The notes beneath the pieces were generated by a model. That model was not told the origin of the DNA. It saw only the letters and a program-made list of their open reading frames with translations, and did not search any database. The translations under genes were made by a program, and so were the position numbers. Shown piece after piece: positions 1 through 8,609 of a stretch of 64,000 bases of DNA. The stretch lies in the NCBI RefSeq assembly GCF_014202495.1, contig NZ_JACHHA010000002.1:251587-315586 (forward strand), read 5' to 3'. Each line of letters starts with the position of its first letter. The stretch's first letter is position 1. This DNA comes from Cerasibacillus quisquiliarum. GTDB lineage: Bacteria > Bacillota > Bacilli > Bacillales > Amphibacillaceae.

Positions 1-208
1 AGCTATCTACTCTGCATGGATTCAAAGATTTGGTCGTAACCATGCGGAGTGGAGCTATCTACTCTGCATGGATTCAAAGATTTGGTCGTAACCATGTGGA
101 GTGGAGCTATCTACTCTGCATGGATTCAAAGATTTGGTCGTAACCATGCGGAGTGGAGCTATCTACTCTGCATGGATTCAAAGATTTATGCGTAATCATG
201 TGGAGTAG
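1..208 (+). repeat. Four tandem 52-bp repeats, each a hairpin
   Basis: Units start at 1, 53, 105 and 157 with no spacer, and the array touches the window edge, so it may extend left. In each unit a 13-nt arm (7-19 in the first unit) pairs with another (40-52) around a 20-nt loop. Neighbouring hairpins are separated by the six bases AGCTAT. Units 1-3 are nearly identical. Unit 4 differs from about position 188, and bases 209-220 may be a decayed fifth unit. The unit length is not a multiple of three and the frame soon meets a stop, so it is not coding. I do not recognise the family. Confidence 0.9.
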
Positions 209-244
209 AGAATTTTACTCGTTTCCAATTTGGATTTTTTGTAT

Positions 245-267
245 GTTATCATCTAATAGATGATAAC
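245..267. repeat. Perfect inverted repeat, 10-bp arms
   Basis: GTTATCATCT and AGATGATAAC flank a 3-nt loop. A T-rich stretch lies to the left and an A-rich stretch to the right. It could be a weak bidirectional terminator or a protein-binding site; nothing decides between them. Confidence 0.55.
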
Positions 268-444
268 AAATATAAAAAACCGCAAAATGGATGTAGAACC
301 AGTTTTGGATTCCTGAAGGCTAATTTGTCATTCTGATTTTCGGTTAGAGGGAAATCGAAAGTAGAAAATGAATGAGCATTTGCATTAATGGCGGTAAACT
401 TAAGAAGTATACCGTCAAAATACATAATCATAACAATCCGAAAC

Positions 445-491
445 AAAAAAGAAATTGCGGAAACAACATTTTAATGTTGATTCCGCAATTT
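445..491 (-). terminator. Terminator after rpmA
   Basis: Arms AAATTGCGGAA (452-462) and TTCCGCAATTT (481-491) enclose a second stem, CAACATT/AATGTTG. Read on the minus strand the hairpin is followed by a run of T. It closes the rplU-prp-rpmA transcript. Between it and the repeats (about 270-445) I see no convincing gene. Confidence 0.85.
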
Positions 492-521
492 TTCTCTTTA
501 AGACTGGTTTTGTCCCAGCCA

Positions 522-812
522 TTATGCTTTAACAGATACTGGATAAACACTAACTTTTTTACGATTGCGTCCATAACGCTCAAATCGAACAACACCATCA
601 ACTTTAGCAAACAATGTGTCATCTCCACCACGACCTACGTTTTCTCCCGGGTAGATTTTAGTTCCACGTTGACGGTAAAGAATCGATCCACCAGTAACAA
701 ATTGTCCGTCGCCTCGTTTAGAGCCTAAACGTTTTGCTCTAGAATCACGGCCATTACGTGAGCTTCCGACTCCCTTTTTGGTAGCGAAAAATTGTAAATC
801 TAAACGCAACAT
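522..812 (-). CDS. rpmA: Ribosomal protein L27 with cleavable N-terminus
   Basis: Large-subunit protein bL27, 96 aa, which reaches the peptidyl transferase centre. It begins [17 protein letters not shown]. Firmicute L27 carries such an extension, removed after the FF pair by the protease Prp, which is encoded just upstream. The start follows GAGGAGG, which overlaps the prp stop; the frame runs 22 codons further but that part is prp sequence. Last gene of rplU-prp-rpmA before a strong terminator. The basic body ([20 protein letters not shown]) is typical. Confidence 0.98.
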   Translation of the reverse strand: MLRLDLQFFATKKGVGSSRNGRDSRAKRLGSKRGDGQFVTGGSILYRQRGTKIYPGENVGRGGDDTLFAKVDGVVRFERYGRNRKKVSVYPVSVKA

Positions 813-825
813 AACAAGCACCTCC

Positions 826-1155
826 TCAATGATAATGTATCTTGATAAACTCACCGTAATCTCGTTCAATTGTTTCAAGTGAAACGACCATACCTTCTAA
901 CAAAAGCATAGCCTTTTCCCTTGTCTTTCGTTCAAGATGAGAAGGTAATGTAACACGAAGATAGCCACCTTCTTCACCTTGATCTATACCAAGATCTATT
1001 TGACATAATTCAGTCACAGCATTTATCGCACCAAATGATACAGCAGAAACTGCTGCACATACAAGATCGTGTCCATATGGACCACTTTCTGCGTGTCCAG
1101 ACAGTTCAAAAGCTGTGATCTCTCCTTGTTTTCGATAAATATAAACAGTAATCAT
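826..1155 (-). CDS. prp: Ribosomal-processing cysteine protease Prp
   Basis: A 109-aa protein of the YsxB/Prp family, which cleaves the N-terminal extension of L27. The motif [18 protein letters not shown] holds the family's catalytic histidine (GHA) and cysteine (VCAA). It lies between rplU and rpmA, as is usual in Firmicutes, and its target motif is visible in the L27 encoded 13 bases downstream. The start follows an AGAGGA-type ribosome binding site. Function is inferred from family and context. Confidence 0.95.
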   Translation of the reverse strand: MITVYIYRKQGEITAFELSGHAESGPYGHDLVCAAVSAVSFGAINAVTELCQIDLGIDQGEEGGYLRVTLPSHLERKTREKAMLLLEGMVVSLETIERDYGEFIKIHYH

Positions 1156-1183
1156 GACATCGTCCTCTATGTGTCATTTTAAC

Positions 1184-1492
1184 TTATAGACTAATTTTTT
1201 CGACAACTAATTTAGTATAAGGTTGACGATGTCCTTGTGTACGTTTGTAGTTTTTCTTAGGTTTGTATTTAAAAACTCTAATTTTCTTTTGACGACCTTG
1301 TTTTTCAACTTTAGCTGTAACTGTTGCTCCTTCAACATATGGGGAACCAACTTTTACATCATCGCCACCTACAAACAATACTTTATCAAAAGTAACTGTT
1401 TCATCTACATCCGCAGATATTTTTTCTACATAAATTTCTTGGCCTTCAACAACTTTTACTTGTTTGCCACCTGTTTCAATAATTGCATACAT
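1184..1492 (-). CDS. rplU: Ribosomal protein L21
   Basis: Large-subunit protein bL21, 102 aa, starting [18 protein letters not shown], the family's standard opening. A GGGAGG site precedes this ATG; the frame extends 11 codons upstream but lacks L21 similarity there. The basic segment [18 protein letters not shown] near residues 72-90 is the rRNA-binding signature. First gene of the operon, behind a structured leader that probably gives feedback control. Confidence 0.98.
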   Translation of the reverse strand: MYAIIETGGKQVKVVEGQEIYVEKISADVDETVTFDKVLFVGGDDVKVGSPYVEGATVTAKVEKQGRQKKIRVFKYKPKKNYKRTQGHRQPYTKLVVEKISL

Positions 1493-1592
1493 GAATTGCA
1501 CCTCCCTAAGACTAAGACTCGCCATACAGGTACCATTACGGTTTTACGATAACCTGTTCTGAGCGGTTGTAGCACTGGTGCTACGTTTAACA
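1493..1592 (-). promoter_or_regulatory. L21 leader RNA
   Basis: The untranslated region upstream of rplU folds into hairpins, including GTAGCACCAGTGCTAC and GTACCATTACGG paired regions, and its position fits the Rfam L21 leader found ahead of rplU in bacilli. In that family the leader is thought to bind the ribosomal protein. Assigned by position and visible hairpins, not by a covariance search. Confidence 0.7.
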
Positions 1593-1597
1593 AATTG

Positions 1598-1627
1598 ATT
1601 TTACCATATTAAGATTGGTCGTGTCAA
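1598..1627 (-). promoter_or_regulatory. Sigma-A promoter of rplU-prp-rpmA
   Basis: -35 TTGACA (1622-1627) and -10 TAAAAT (1598-1603) are separated by 18 bases, directly upstream of the leader. Confidence 0.7.
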
Positions 1628-1634
1628 TGTTTTT

Positions 1635-2486
1635 TTAAATTACTTCTCCAATTGAATGATAGACATATTTATCCCGAAAGTAATATGTTAAACAATCAGA
1701 TTCATTGAGGATTTTTTTATTGTTCCCTGGTAAAACAACATAAACAATATGCTTCCGATCTCGATGGAATAAATAAAAAATATCAATTAAACGAACACGA
1801 TTATGAACAACGAGAGATTTCGTTTTTTTATAATTCGTCTTTCCTTGATAACGATTTAATAAGAAACGCATAAATACATAATAACGTCTTCGCCATTCGG
1901 AAATATTCTCTAATAATAAGAAACAAATAACAAAAAACAATGTTAAATGAAAAGGGATCATAAACAAAGCAAGGAAACCTATTAAACAAACGCATACAGA
2001 CCAAACTAATACTAAATGGTAGGCCTTTCGAAAAGGAAAAAGTAATGCCAAACCATATAATAGGAGTTTGCCCCCATCAAGTGGCCAAATAGGAAGCAAA
2101 TTAAAGATTAAAATAACTGTATTATAAAAAAAGAACATCGCTAAAAGGGATTCAGGAAATAAAGTTAAACGATCTAAAATAAAATATAGGATGTAAATAA
2201 AAACATGTTGTACCGGACCTGCCAATGTAACTAACAATTCTTCATGTAAAGGTCTTGTCCCATGTTCTTCTGTTTCCATCACTCCGCCAAAAATCCAAAA
2301 CATAATGCGACGTATACGCCATTTAAAAAATAAAGCCATCATGACATGACCTAACTCATGGATAATGACAATACTTAAGATGATAAATAATGATATAAAT
2401 GTCCCGGTTACAAAGGATATTCCGATTAATAATAAAAGTAAAGGATGCACATATATAGTAGGATATTGCTTATTTTGCGTCATCAA
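1635..2486 (-). CDS. spoIVFB: Sporulation site-2 protease SpoIVFB
   Basis: A 283-aa intramembrane zinc metalloprotease that, in B. subtilis, cleaves pro-sigma-K in the outer forespore membrane. The zinc motif HELGH is at residues 43-47 and the third ligand region NLLPIWPLDGG places an aspartate at 137, the same numbering as in B. subtilis. About six membrane segments fill residues 12-200, and a C-terminal cytoplasmic domain follows. It overlaps spoIVFA by 17 bases, implying translational coupling with its inhibitor. Confidence 0.97.
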   Translation of the reverse strand: MMTQNKQYPTIYVHPLLLLLIGISFVTGTFISLFIILSIVIIHELGHVMMALFFKWRIRRIMFWIFGGVMETEEHGTRPLHEELLVTLAGPVQHVFIYILYFILDRLTLFPESLLAMFFFYNTVILIFNLLPIWPLDGGKLLLYGLALLFPFRKAYHLVLVWSVCVCLIGFLALFMIPFHLTLFFVICFLLLENISEWRRRYYVFMRFLLNRYQGKTNYKKTKSLVVHNRVRLIDIFYLFHRDRKHIVYVVLPGNNKKILNESDCLTYYFRDKYVYHSIGEVI

Positions 2487-3234
2487 TACGGATCACCTGT
2501 AAAGGATCAAGATAGCGATTATTTTTTTCAACTGAAAAATAAACATGCTCACTTTCTTTCGACGGTTTAAAAGTACCAATCCTATCTTTTTCTTTTACAG
2601 CCTGGTATAAATGGACATTTAAAGAACTTAAAAATCCATATGTTGTTTGACTTCCATCCGCATGTTGGATAACGACTGTTTTGTCTGTCAATCGATCATT
2701 TCCGGCGAATATAATCACACCACCTTTTAATGCTGTTACAACTTCCTCACGTTCAGGCGCGATTAAAACACCCTTTCCATTAGCTGAGAATGATTCTTTA
2801 ATATGTCCATTAACTGGTAATACGATATCTTCCTGATCTGTTACTGCTTTATCATAAGAATATAAGAAAGGATTGCCAAACGTTTCTTGGTACCATTGAT
2901 TCACTTTTGCGAAAGGGAATTCTTCTTGTAAAACAGATCTTGTCCATTGTTTAACCATTAGCAAGCGACTCGACTCGGATTGTAAAATTAAAGCTGAACT
3001 CATAAAGAGCATCAATGATAAAACACCTTTAATAATAAACGATGTTGACGATTCAGCTTTATACGATTTCTTTGCTACATCTGGAAACATTTTGTAGTAT
3101 CCATGTTTTTCTTCTTCTTGAGGAAATGGATCAAATTCGTCCAATGTTTCCTTTTCTTTAGTTATTGTCGATAATCTTCGAAGACTCTTTCGCTTATTAA
3201 TCGCTTTTCGAACATTTCTAATATCTCTATTCAT
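2470..3234 (-). CDS. spoIVFA: SpoIVFB regulator SpoIVFA
   Basis: Membrane protein of about 254 aa that holds SpoIVFB inactive until forespore signalling. It has a basic N-terminus, one membrane segment (STSFIIKGVLSLMLFMSSAL, near residue 65) and a degenerate LytM/M23-like domain (about 140-250, with VVIQHADGSQTTYG). I placed the start at the ATG, 11 bases after AAAGGA; an in-frame GTG at 3243 lies only 2 bases after it. First gene of the pair, with a candidate sigma-E promoter. Confidence 0.93.
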   Translation of the reverse strand: MNRDIRNVRKAINKRKSLRRLSTITKEKETLDEFDPFPQEEEKHGYYKMFPDVAKKSYKAESSTSFIIKGVLSLMLFMSSALILQSESSRLLMVKQWTRSVLQEEFPFAKVNQWYQETFGNPFLYSYDKAVTDQEDIVLPVNGHIKESFSANGKGVLIAPEREEVVTALKGGVIIFAGNDRLTDKTVVIQHADGSQTTYGFLSSLNVHLYQAVKEKDRIGTFKPSKESEHVYFSVEKNNRYLDPLQVIRIDDAK

Positions 3235-3266
3235 CTGCCTCACAATCCTTTATAACTATTTGTACA

Positions 3267-3294
3267 TATGTATGAAAAATACGCCAATATATGA
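3267..3294 (-). promoter_or_regulatory. Candidate sigma-E promoter of spoIVFA
   Basis: -35-like TCATATA (3288-3294) and -10-like CATACATA (3267-3274) are 13 bases apart. This resembles the mother-cell sigma-E consensus, which drives this operon in B. subtilis. By-eye match only. Confidence 0.5.
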
Positions 3295-3306
3295 TTGTAA
3301 AAGCAT

Positions 3307-3344
3307 GAAAAAAAGATAAAGAACAGTGTAATCTATTCTTTATC
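3307..3344 (-). terminator. Terminator after minD
   Basis: GATAAAGAA and TTCTTTATC flank a 12-nt loop, followed on the minus strand by seven T. It separates mreBCD-minCD from the sporulation pair. Confidence 0.85.
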
Positions 3345-3362
3345 CTGAAAACTGATAATATT

Positions 3363-4160
3363 TTATGAGCCCATACCGAAAAAATGTTTCATTTTTTGAA
3401 ATAGGCCTTTTTCTTCTTCCAAAGATTGTAAAGGAACACTTTCACCGAGTATTCTTCGGGCAATATTTCGATAAGCAATCGCTGACTTCGGTTTTGCTTG
3501 TAAAGCAATTGGCTCACCAGCGTTTGATGCTTTTATAACTTCGTCGTCATCTAACACAATACCAATTAAGTCAATTGATAAAACTTGTACAATTTCATCG
3601 ATATCAAGCATATCACCATTTTTCATCATATGGTTGCGGATGCGGTTAATCACAAGATGAGGTGGCTCTATGTCTTCTTGTTCTAATAACCCGATAATAC
3701 GATCAGCATCTCGAACACTAGACATTTCTGGTGTTGTAACAACAATTGCTTTATCTGCACCAGCTACTGCATTTTTAAAACCTTGTTCAATACCTGCGGG
3801 ACAGTCAATAATGATATAGTCATATGTTTGTTTTAGTTCACTAACAATTTGAACCATCCCTTCTTCAGTAATAGCTGATTTATCACTCGTTTGGGAAGCA
3901 GGTAATAGCGATAAATCATCAAATCGTTTATCCTTTACGAGGGCTTGATTTAACTTACATCTGCCTTCTATAACATCAACAATATCAAAAATGATTCGGT
4001 TTTCTAATCCCATAATAACATCAAGATTTCTTAAACCAATATCAGTATCAATAAGGCATACTTTTTTGTCCATTAATGCTAAAGCTGTACCGATATTTGC
4101 CGAAGTTGTTGTTTTGCCAACTCCACCTTTTCCGGATGTCACAACGATTGCTTCACCCAT
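3363..4160 (-). CDS. minD: Septum site-determining ATPase MinD
   Basis: A 265-aa ParA/MinD ATPase that recruits MinC to the membrane and blocks division near poles. The deviant Walker A GKGGVGKTTTSAN is at about 11-23, and the C-terminal amphipathic membrane-targeting helix is around KGLFQKMKHFFG. The start MGEAIVVTSGKGG follows GAAAGGAG; six extra upstream codons are part of the minC tail. The start overlaps the minC stop by 8 bases. Confidence 0.98.
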   Translation of the reverse strand: MGEAIVVTSGKGGVGKTTTSANIGTALALMDKKVCLIDTDIGLRNLDVIMGLENRIIFDIVDVIEGRCKLNQALVKDKRFDDLSLLPASQTSDKSAITEEGMVQIVSELKQTYDYIIIDCPAGIEQGFKNAVAGADKAIVVTTPEMSSVRDADRIIGLLEQEDIEPPHLVINRIRNHMMKNGDMLDIDEIVQVLSIDLIGIVLDDDEVIKASNAGEPIALQAKPKSAIAYRNIARRILGESVPLQSLEEEKGLFQKMKHFFGMGS

Positions 4161-4845
4161 TTTGCATTCTCCTTTCAAGTTCCAGAACGTTCCTTCGTTG
4201 TCGTGTCAATTGTTGCAGACGCTCAATCATGATTTTATCTTGCTCTAAATCAACGAATCCACATTCCATATAGACTCCATCTGACTCATAATCAGGTGCC
4301 CGACTAATGTAATTAGCAATACGTAATTGTGTTGGTTTCATATAAGAAGCTGCAATTATGGCTTTTTTATTTCCATTTAGCCCTGCATGTGCAATTCCTT
4401 TTAAACGTCCCAAAACATAAACATCGCCCGTTGAAATAATTTTTCCACCAGGATTAACATCCCCGATTAATAACACGTCACCTTTAACTTGTAACACTTG
4501 CCCAGACCTTACGACTCGGCGAAAAACTTTGACTTCTTGGTTTTCTTTCCATTTCTCCATTTCTTCTTTGTGAATAACAGCTGAATCAAACATGTCAACC
4601 GTAAAATAATGGCCCTTTTCGATAATATGTCTAATTTCATCTGTATGTTTTCGAGACAAATAACGGTTACCAAGTTGCACTTTAACAGGAATAACTGGTT
4701 CCCCTTGTTTTGGTGTTACTGTCGTTATCTTCTCTTGTAATTCATTAATCAATTCATCGAAGGAACATAAATCATCCATGAACAAAGTCAATCCTTCTTC
4801 TGTTCCTTTTATTGTTATTAACTGTTTCTTCTGTTCTAGTTTCAT
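4153..4845 (-). CDS. minC: Septum inhibitor MinC
   Basis: A 230-aa inhibitor of FtsZ polymerisation, membrane-bound through MinD. It has an N-terminal MinC_N domain and a C-terminal beta-helix domain (from about 105, with GDVLLIGDVNPGGKI and GDVYVLGRLKGIAHAG). A GATGAGGTG site precedes the ATG. It lies between mreD and minD, the standard bacillary order. Confidence 0.97.
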   Translation of the reverse strand: MKLEQKKQLITIKGTEEGLTLFMDDLCSFDELINELQEKITTVTPKQGEPVIPVKVQLGNRYLSRKHTDEIRHIIEKGHYFTVDMFDSAVIHKEEMEKWKENQEVKVFRRVVRSGQVLQVKGDVLLIGDVNPGGKIISTGDVYVLGRLKGIAHAGLNGNKKAIIAASYMKPTQLRIANYISRAPDYESDGVYMECGFVDLEQDKIMIERLQQLTRQRRNVLELERRMQNG

Positions 4846-4882
4846 ATAGTCACCTCATCCGACAGATCTGACAGCGTTCAAT

Positions 4883-5419
4883 TTATGATATCATTTCTTT
4901 TTCTATTTTAACTTTCCAGTTGGACAACCATTTTACAACAAAAGGATAAATCATCATTAAAAATACGATATTTGCAATGACGGTAGGTATTAAGCGTAAA
5001 ATGACATATTCTTTCCACTGAATTTGTATCAAACCGATAACGATATAAATCAATTGAATCAAGACTTCCATCGTCACAATCCCGACTGCACTGAAAATAA
5101 TGGCTGATAACAAATTCGCTTGCAGTAAGCGCGATATCCCTTTTATCATATAAATTGTTATCGCATATGTAAACATATACACACCAAGTATATCAGTATA
5201 AACAATGTCAATCATCAGCCCAAAAATAACAGCATAATAGATAGATCTATATTCTTCTTCTCTTTCAAAAAAAATCACAATACAGATGAGAAAAATAAAT
5301 ACCCAGTGTGGAATGAGAATAAAGTCAGCTTGGACAAGACTATTCGGTAAAAAACTTTGTGAGACACCTTCAAATACCATGAAAGAAAAGAGGATGAGAG
5401 GAATATAAAAGCGAATCAT
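4883..5419 (-). CDS. mreD: Rod-shape protein MreD
   Basis: A 178-aa integral membrane protein of the elongasome, with about five hydrophobic helices and little else; MreD proteins are recognised largely by size, topology and position after mreC. Its start overlaps the mreC stop by 4 bases, so the genes are coupled. Confidence 0.94.
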   Translation of the reverse strand: MIRFYIPLILFSFMVFEGVSQSFLPNSLVQADFILIPHWVFIFLICIVIFFEREEEYRSIYYAVIFGLMIDIVYTDILGVYMFTYAITIYMIKGISRLLQANLLSAIIFSAVGIVTMEVLIQLIYIVIGLIQIQWKEYVILRLIPTVIANIVFLMMIYPFVVKWLSNWKVKIEKEMIS

Positions 5420-6324
5420 TCCTTATCCCCCTTTTTATTCGTTCCTTCTTCTTCATCAAGAGTAGGTAAATTACGATCGACTACAATCACATTGTTTAAT
5501 TCATGCATATTTGCTGCTGGCTTTACATACGCTGTTTTTGTTAAACCGTATTGATCTAAACCAACATCGATGACTTTACCAATAGGAAGTCCTGCTGGGA
5601 AAACGCCCCCTAATCCGGATGAAACGACAAGCTCGCCCTTTTTTAAATCTTTATCAGATTCATCGATAATCCGAAAAATGAGCGATTCGGTTTTCTCATC
5701 ATACTGCTCGATCAATCCGAAAATACTTTTTTTACCTTTACGTGATACAGTCGCTGAGATACGATTAAATTGATCAAATCCTGTTAAAAGTTGGACGGTA
5801 GCTGTACGATCTGAGACTTGAGAGATTTTCCCAATCATTCCATCTGGTGTCATAACTGCCATATTAGTTTTTACACCGTCTTTTTCTCCTTTGTCAATGG
5901 TTACCTGCTCCAGCCATCTTTCAGGAGAGCGAGCTATAACCGTCGACTGAATCGCCTGATAATCTCTAATTGAATCAGACTTATCAACCAACTTCCTTAA
6001 TTCTTCATTTTCTTCTTTTAATTGTTGAACATCATAAATAAGCCTTTTATATTCACCTAACTTTTCCTTTAAAAGCCGGTTTTCTTCGTACATGTTTTTC
6101 ATGTCGCTGATATTACTGACGATATTTGAAACATAATTAATTGGTTTGTGAACGACACTTTGAAACCATCCAACAGTATCATGAATCATTTTCTCCGGTT
6201 TAGATAAATTCTCACGGTTACTTAATGAATATCCGATTAATACGACCAGAATAATCATACCTATTAAAATGATAAATAATCTTTTATTACGTAAAAAATG
6301 CAATACGAACACCTTCTTATTCAA
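5416..6324 (-). CDS. mreC: Rod-shape protein MreC
   Basis: A 302-aa bitopic protein linking cytoplasmic MreB to extracellular wall synthesis. One membrane segment (about 14-33) is followed by a coiled coil (about 65-115) and a two-barrel MreC domain (about 120-285, with [10 protein letters not shown] and [15 protein letters not shown]). The charged tail [12 protein letters not shown] is short. It overlaps mreB by 8 bases and mreD by 4. Confidence 0.97.
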   Translation of the reverse strand: MNKKVFVLHFLRNKRLFIILIGMIILVVLIGYSLSNRENLSKPEKMIHDTVGWFQSVVHKPINYVSNIVSNISDMKNMYEENRLLKEKLGEYKRLIYDVQQLKEENEELRKLVDKSDSIRDYQAIQSTVIARSPERWLEQVTIDKGEKDGVKTNMAVMTPDGMIGKISQVSDRTATVQLLTGFDQFNRISATVSRKGKKSIFGLIEQYDEKTESLIFRIIDESDKDLKKGELVVSSGLGGVFPAGLPIGKVIDVGLDQYGLTKTAYVKPAANMHELNNVIVVDRNLPTLDEEEGTNKKGDKE

Positions 6325-7357
6325 GGGTTAGATGAGAAGATACATTCGGCTGAGAACGAAAATGTTGAATGTAATCTAACGATTTTCCTGTTCCATTAGC
6401 AACACTATCTAACGGATCTTCAGTTACAAAAACAGGTATTTTTGTCTCATCACTTATAACACGATCTATATTTTTTAATAAAGAGCCTCCACCAGATAAT
6501 ACAATTCCACGATTCATAATGTCTGCCGATAATTCTGGTGGTGTCTTTTCAAGTGTAACCTTGACTGCATCAATAATCGCATCAATCGTTTCTTTAAGTG
6601 CATCAGTTAATTCATTAGCCTTAATTGAAATGGTCTCTGGTAAACCAGTTAGCAAATCACGACCACGCACTTCAACAGATTCATTTTCATCTGTATTTTG
6701 TGCGGAGCCAATGGTTAACTTTAATGATTCAGCTGAACTTTCTCCAATCATTAAATTGTACGTTTTACGAATATGGTAAATAATCGCTTGATCCATATTA
6801 TTACCTGCGACAGGGATAGAACGACTCGTTACAATACCACCTAGTGATATAACTGCAACTTCTGTTGTTCCACCTCCAATATCTACAATCATGCTTCCCG
6901 TTGGCTCCCATACAGGTAAACCAGCACCAACAGCAGCGGCAAAAGGCTCTGCTATTGGAAAAGCATCTTTGGCGCCAGCTTGTTTAGCAGCATCAATAAC
7001 TGCACGCTCTTCTACCATTGTAATACCAGATGGGACACAAACCATGACATTCGGCTTTCCAGCAAAACGACTACGTTTGCGCATTGCCTTCTTTAAATAA
7101 TACTTTAACATTAAAGCTGTCGTTTCAAAATCAGCAATGACTCCTTCTTTCATTGGTCGAATCACAGAAATTGATCCCGGTGTTCGTCCAATCATATGCT
7201 TAGCATCATTGCCGACTGCTTCTATTTCACCAGTTTCCATATTTTTTGCTATAACGGAGGGTTCACGTACAACAATTCCCTTTCCTTTAATAAATACGAG
7301 TGTATTCGCAGTTCCTAAATCAATCGCCACATCTTGTGAAAAATTAAATAATCCCAA
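6317..7357 (-). CDS. mreB: Actin-like cell-shape protein MreB
   Basis: A 346-aa bacterial actin that orients lateral wall synthesis. ATP-binding motifs are [10 protein letters not shown] (phosphate 1, about 13-22), [13 protein letters not shown] (phosphate 2) and [11 protein letters not shown] (adenosine). The N-terminus MGLFNFSQD is the membrane-touching part. The start codon is TTG, 6 bases after AGGGAG. First gene of mreBCD-minCD. Confidence 0.98.
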   Translation of the reverse strand: MGLFNFSQDVAIDLGTANTLVFIKGKGIVVREPSVIAKNMETGEIEAVGNDAKHMIGRTPGSISVIRPMKEGVIADFETTALMLKYYLKKAMRKRSRFAGKPNVMVCVPSGITMVEERAVIDAAKQAGAKDAFPIAEPFAAAVGAGLPVWEPTGSMIVDIGGGTTEVAVISLGGIVTSRSIPVAGNNMDQAIIYHIRKTYNLMIGESSAESLKLTIGSAQNTDENESVEVRGRDLLTGLPETISIKANELTDALKETIDAIIDAVKVTLEKTPPELSADIMNRGIVLSGGGSLLKNIDRVISDETKIPVFVTEDPLDSVANGTGKSLDYIQHFRSQPNVSSHLTLE

Positions 7358-7451
7358 ACTTATCTCCCTCTCCTAGTTAGCACAACTATATCAGTTATTC
7401 TATAAACATAAACGATTAAACTTACATAATCGTTATTCAAAAAATTTAAGA

Positions 7452-7482
7452 AGCGCCAATTTCATACAGTGGAAATGGCGCT
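7452..7482 (-). terminator. Terminator after radC
   Basis: AGCGCCAATTTC and GAAATGGCGCT form a near-perfect stem, T-rich downstream on the minus strand. It lies between radC exon 2 and mreB. Confidence 0.7.
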
Positions 7483-7533
7483 ATTAAAATCTGTCTATTT
7501 AATTATACGAAAAAACAACAAAAATTGATAGTA

Positions 7534-7674
7534 CTATAAGTATCCTTTCTCTTTTAATGAAACAAATTTACGATCTCCAATGATTAAATGATCTAAAAGT
7601 TCAATACCGACAATTTTACCTGATTCAACAAGTCGCCTCGTTACATGGATGTCTTCTTGAGAAGGTGTTGGATC
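7534..7674 (-). CDS. radC: radC exon 2 (C-terminal 46 residues)
   Basis: After removal of the intron, this piece continues exon 1 in frame at DPTPSQED and ends VSLKEKGYL, the usual RadC terminus. It supplies the serine and aspartate of the JAMM motif. It has no start codon or ribosome binding site of its own and can only be used through splicing. Confidence 0.92.
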   Translation of the reverse strand, partial: DPTPSQEDIHVTRRLVESGKIVGIELLDHLIIGDRKFVSLKEKGYL

Positions 7675-7726
7675 GTAGGGTAGAGTCAATTGCGCCAACA
7701 GACGTTGGATTCAAAGCTCCCCCTCA

Positions 7727-7760
7727 GAACCGTACGTACGCTTTTCAGCATATACGGCTC
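7727..7760 (-). ncRNA. Group II intron domain V
   Basis: A 34-nt hairpin matching the domain V consensus: lower stem GAGCCGTA/TACGGTTC, tetraloop GAAA. This is the catalytic core of the ribozyme and looks intact. Confidence 0.93.
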
Positions 7761-7781
7761 GCCAGTTGAGTCTATGAAGTC

Positions 7782-8609
7782 TTACTTTAAATTTAAATAT
7801 CGAACATCTTTTAATCTGATAAAGGAAAGGAATTCTGTTCTTCCGGCTACTTGATTATCCTTAACTGTCAAAAGACCTTGATTATGTTTACGTAAACGTT
7901 TGCCAGTTCTTTTTACCGTACTACGCTTTTTATTGGCAATTGTTTTAAGAAAGCTACTTTCCGCTAAATAAAATAATCTTCCTAAATTAGAGAAATTATT
8001 TACTAAGCGATAATACTTAGCCACTGATAACAATTCACGATTATATATCCGCATGATATCTAGCTCAGAATAATGTAGTAGGCTCGGCCTATGTGTACTT
8101 TTAAATGTTCTTAAGTTTCCATAACGTTTTACTGCGGCATATTTAATTAATTCATAACTTGGAATTTCTAATCCAATTCCTCTATTTGTTTTACTATGGA
8201 GTTTAATCTTATGTTTTAAAAAAAGAAATGATTTCTCTATATGAGCGAGTGAAAGGTTAAGTTGGGGCAATAGATACATTTTCTTAATGATTTGTTGACA
8301 GTCGGCAAATAATTTCTTCGCCTTTTTCTTAGGACCTTGTATTCCTATGACAAACTCTGTCCTATAGCGCACATATTTTATACATTTATCTCTCACTACG
8401 ATTCGTTTCATATGATGATCAAATCGCTTTAAATACGAATCGATGAGTATTCTATTAAAACGTGAATTTGGTTGTTTTTGCGGGCTGATTATTTCTCCTT
8501 TTATATACCATGTTACATGTTTAAATTCTTTTTTAATGGTCTTAAGAGCATTGTAATGATGACTTATCATAATTGTAAGACTCCTTCTCAACCTGTTTTT
8601 CTTCCCCAT
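7782..8609 (-). CDS. Reduced group II intron maturase, RT-dead
   Basis: A 275-aa intron-encoded protein; full ones are roughly 420-600 aa. Fragments of the reverse transcriptase remain in order: TWYIKGEI (about 33-40, where WxIEGDIKGCF normally lies), ILIDSYLKRFD (about 54-64), and YVRYRTEFVIGI (79-90), the YADD position now reading YRTE, so both catalytic aspartates are gone. The maturase (X) domain, about 170-235, is well kept (THRPSLLHYSELDI, YYRLVNNFSNLGRLFY, FLKTIANKKRSTVKR). No endonuclease domain is seen. The frame is open throughout, so it may still assist splicing while being unable to copy DNA. It sits in domain IV, 22 bases before domain V. Confidence 0.85.
   Translation of the reverse strand: MGKKNRLRRSLTIMISHHYNALKTIKKEFKHVTWYIKGEIISPQKQPNSRFNRILIDSYLKRFDHHMKRIVVRDKCIKYVRYRTEFVIGIQGPKKKAKKLFADCQQIIKKMYLLPQLNLSLAHIEKSFLFLKHKIKLHSKTNRGIGLEIPSYELIKYAAVKRYGNLRTFKSTHRPSLLHYSELDIMRIYNRELLSVAKYYRLVNNFSNLGRLFYLAESSFLKTIANKKRSTVKRTGKRLRKHNQGLLTVKDNQVAGRTEFLSFIRLKDVRYLNLK

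Noticed and set aside
1-208. CRISPR array
   Set aside because: The repeats abut directly; there are no variable spacers, and no cas genes follow.
249-446. 65-aa minus-strand frame, possibly the end of spo0B
   Set aside because: No ribosome binding site, no Spo0B-like sequence, and it lies beyond the rpmA terminator and over a palindrome.
7782-8609. A hypothetical protein unrelated to introns
   Set aside because: The YRTE site fits the RT alignment and the C-terminal part matches the maturase domain, and it lies within the intron.
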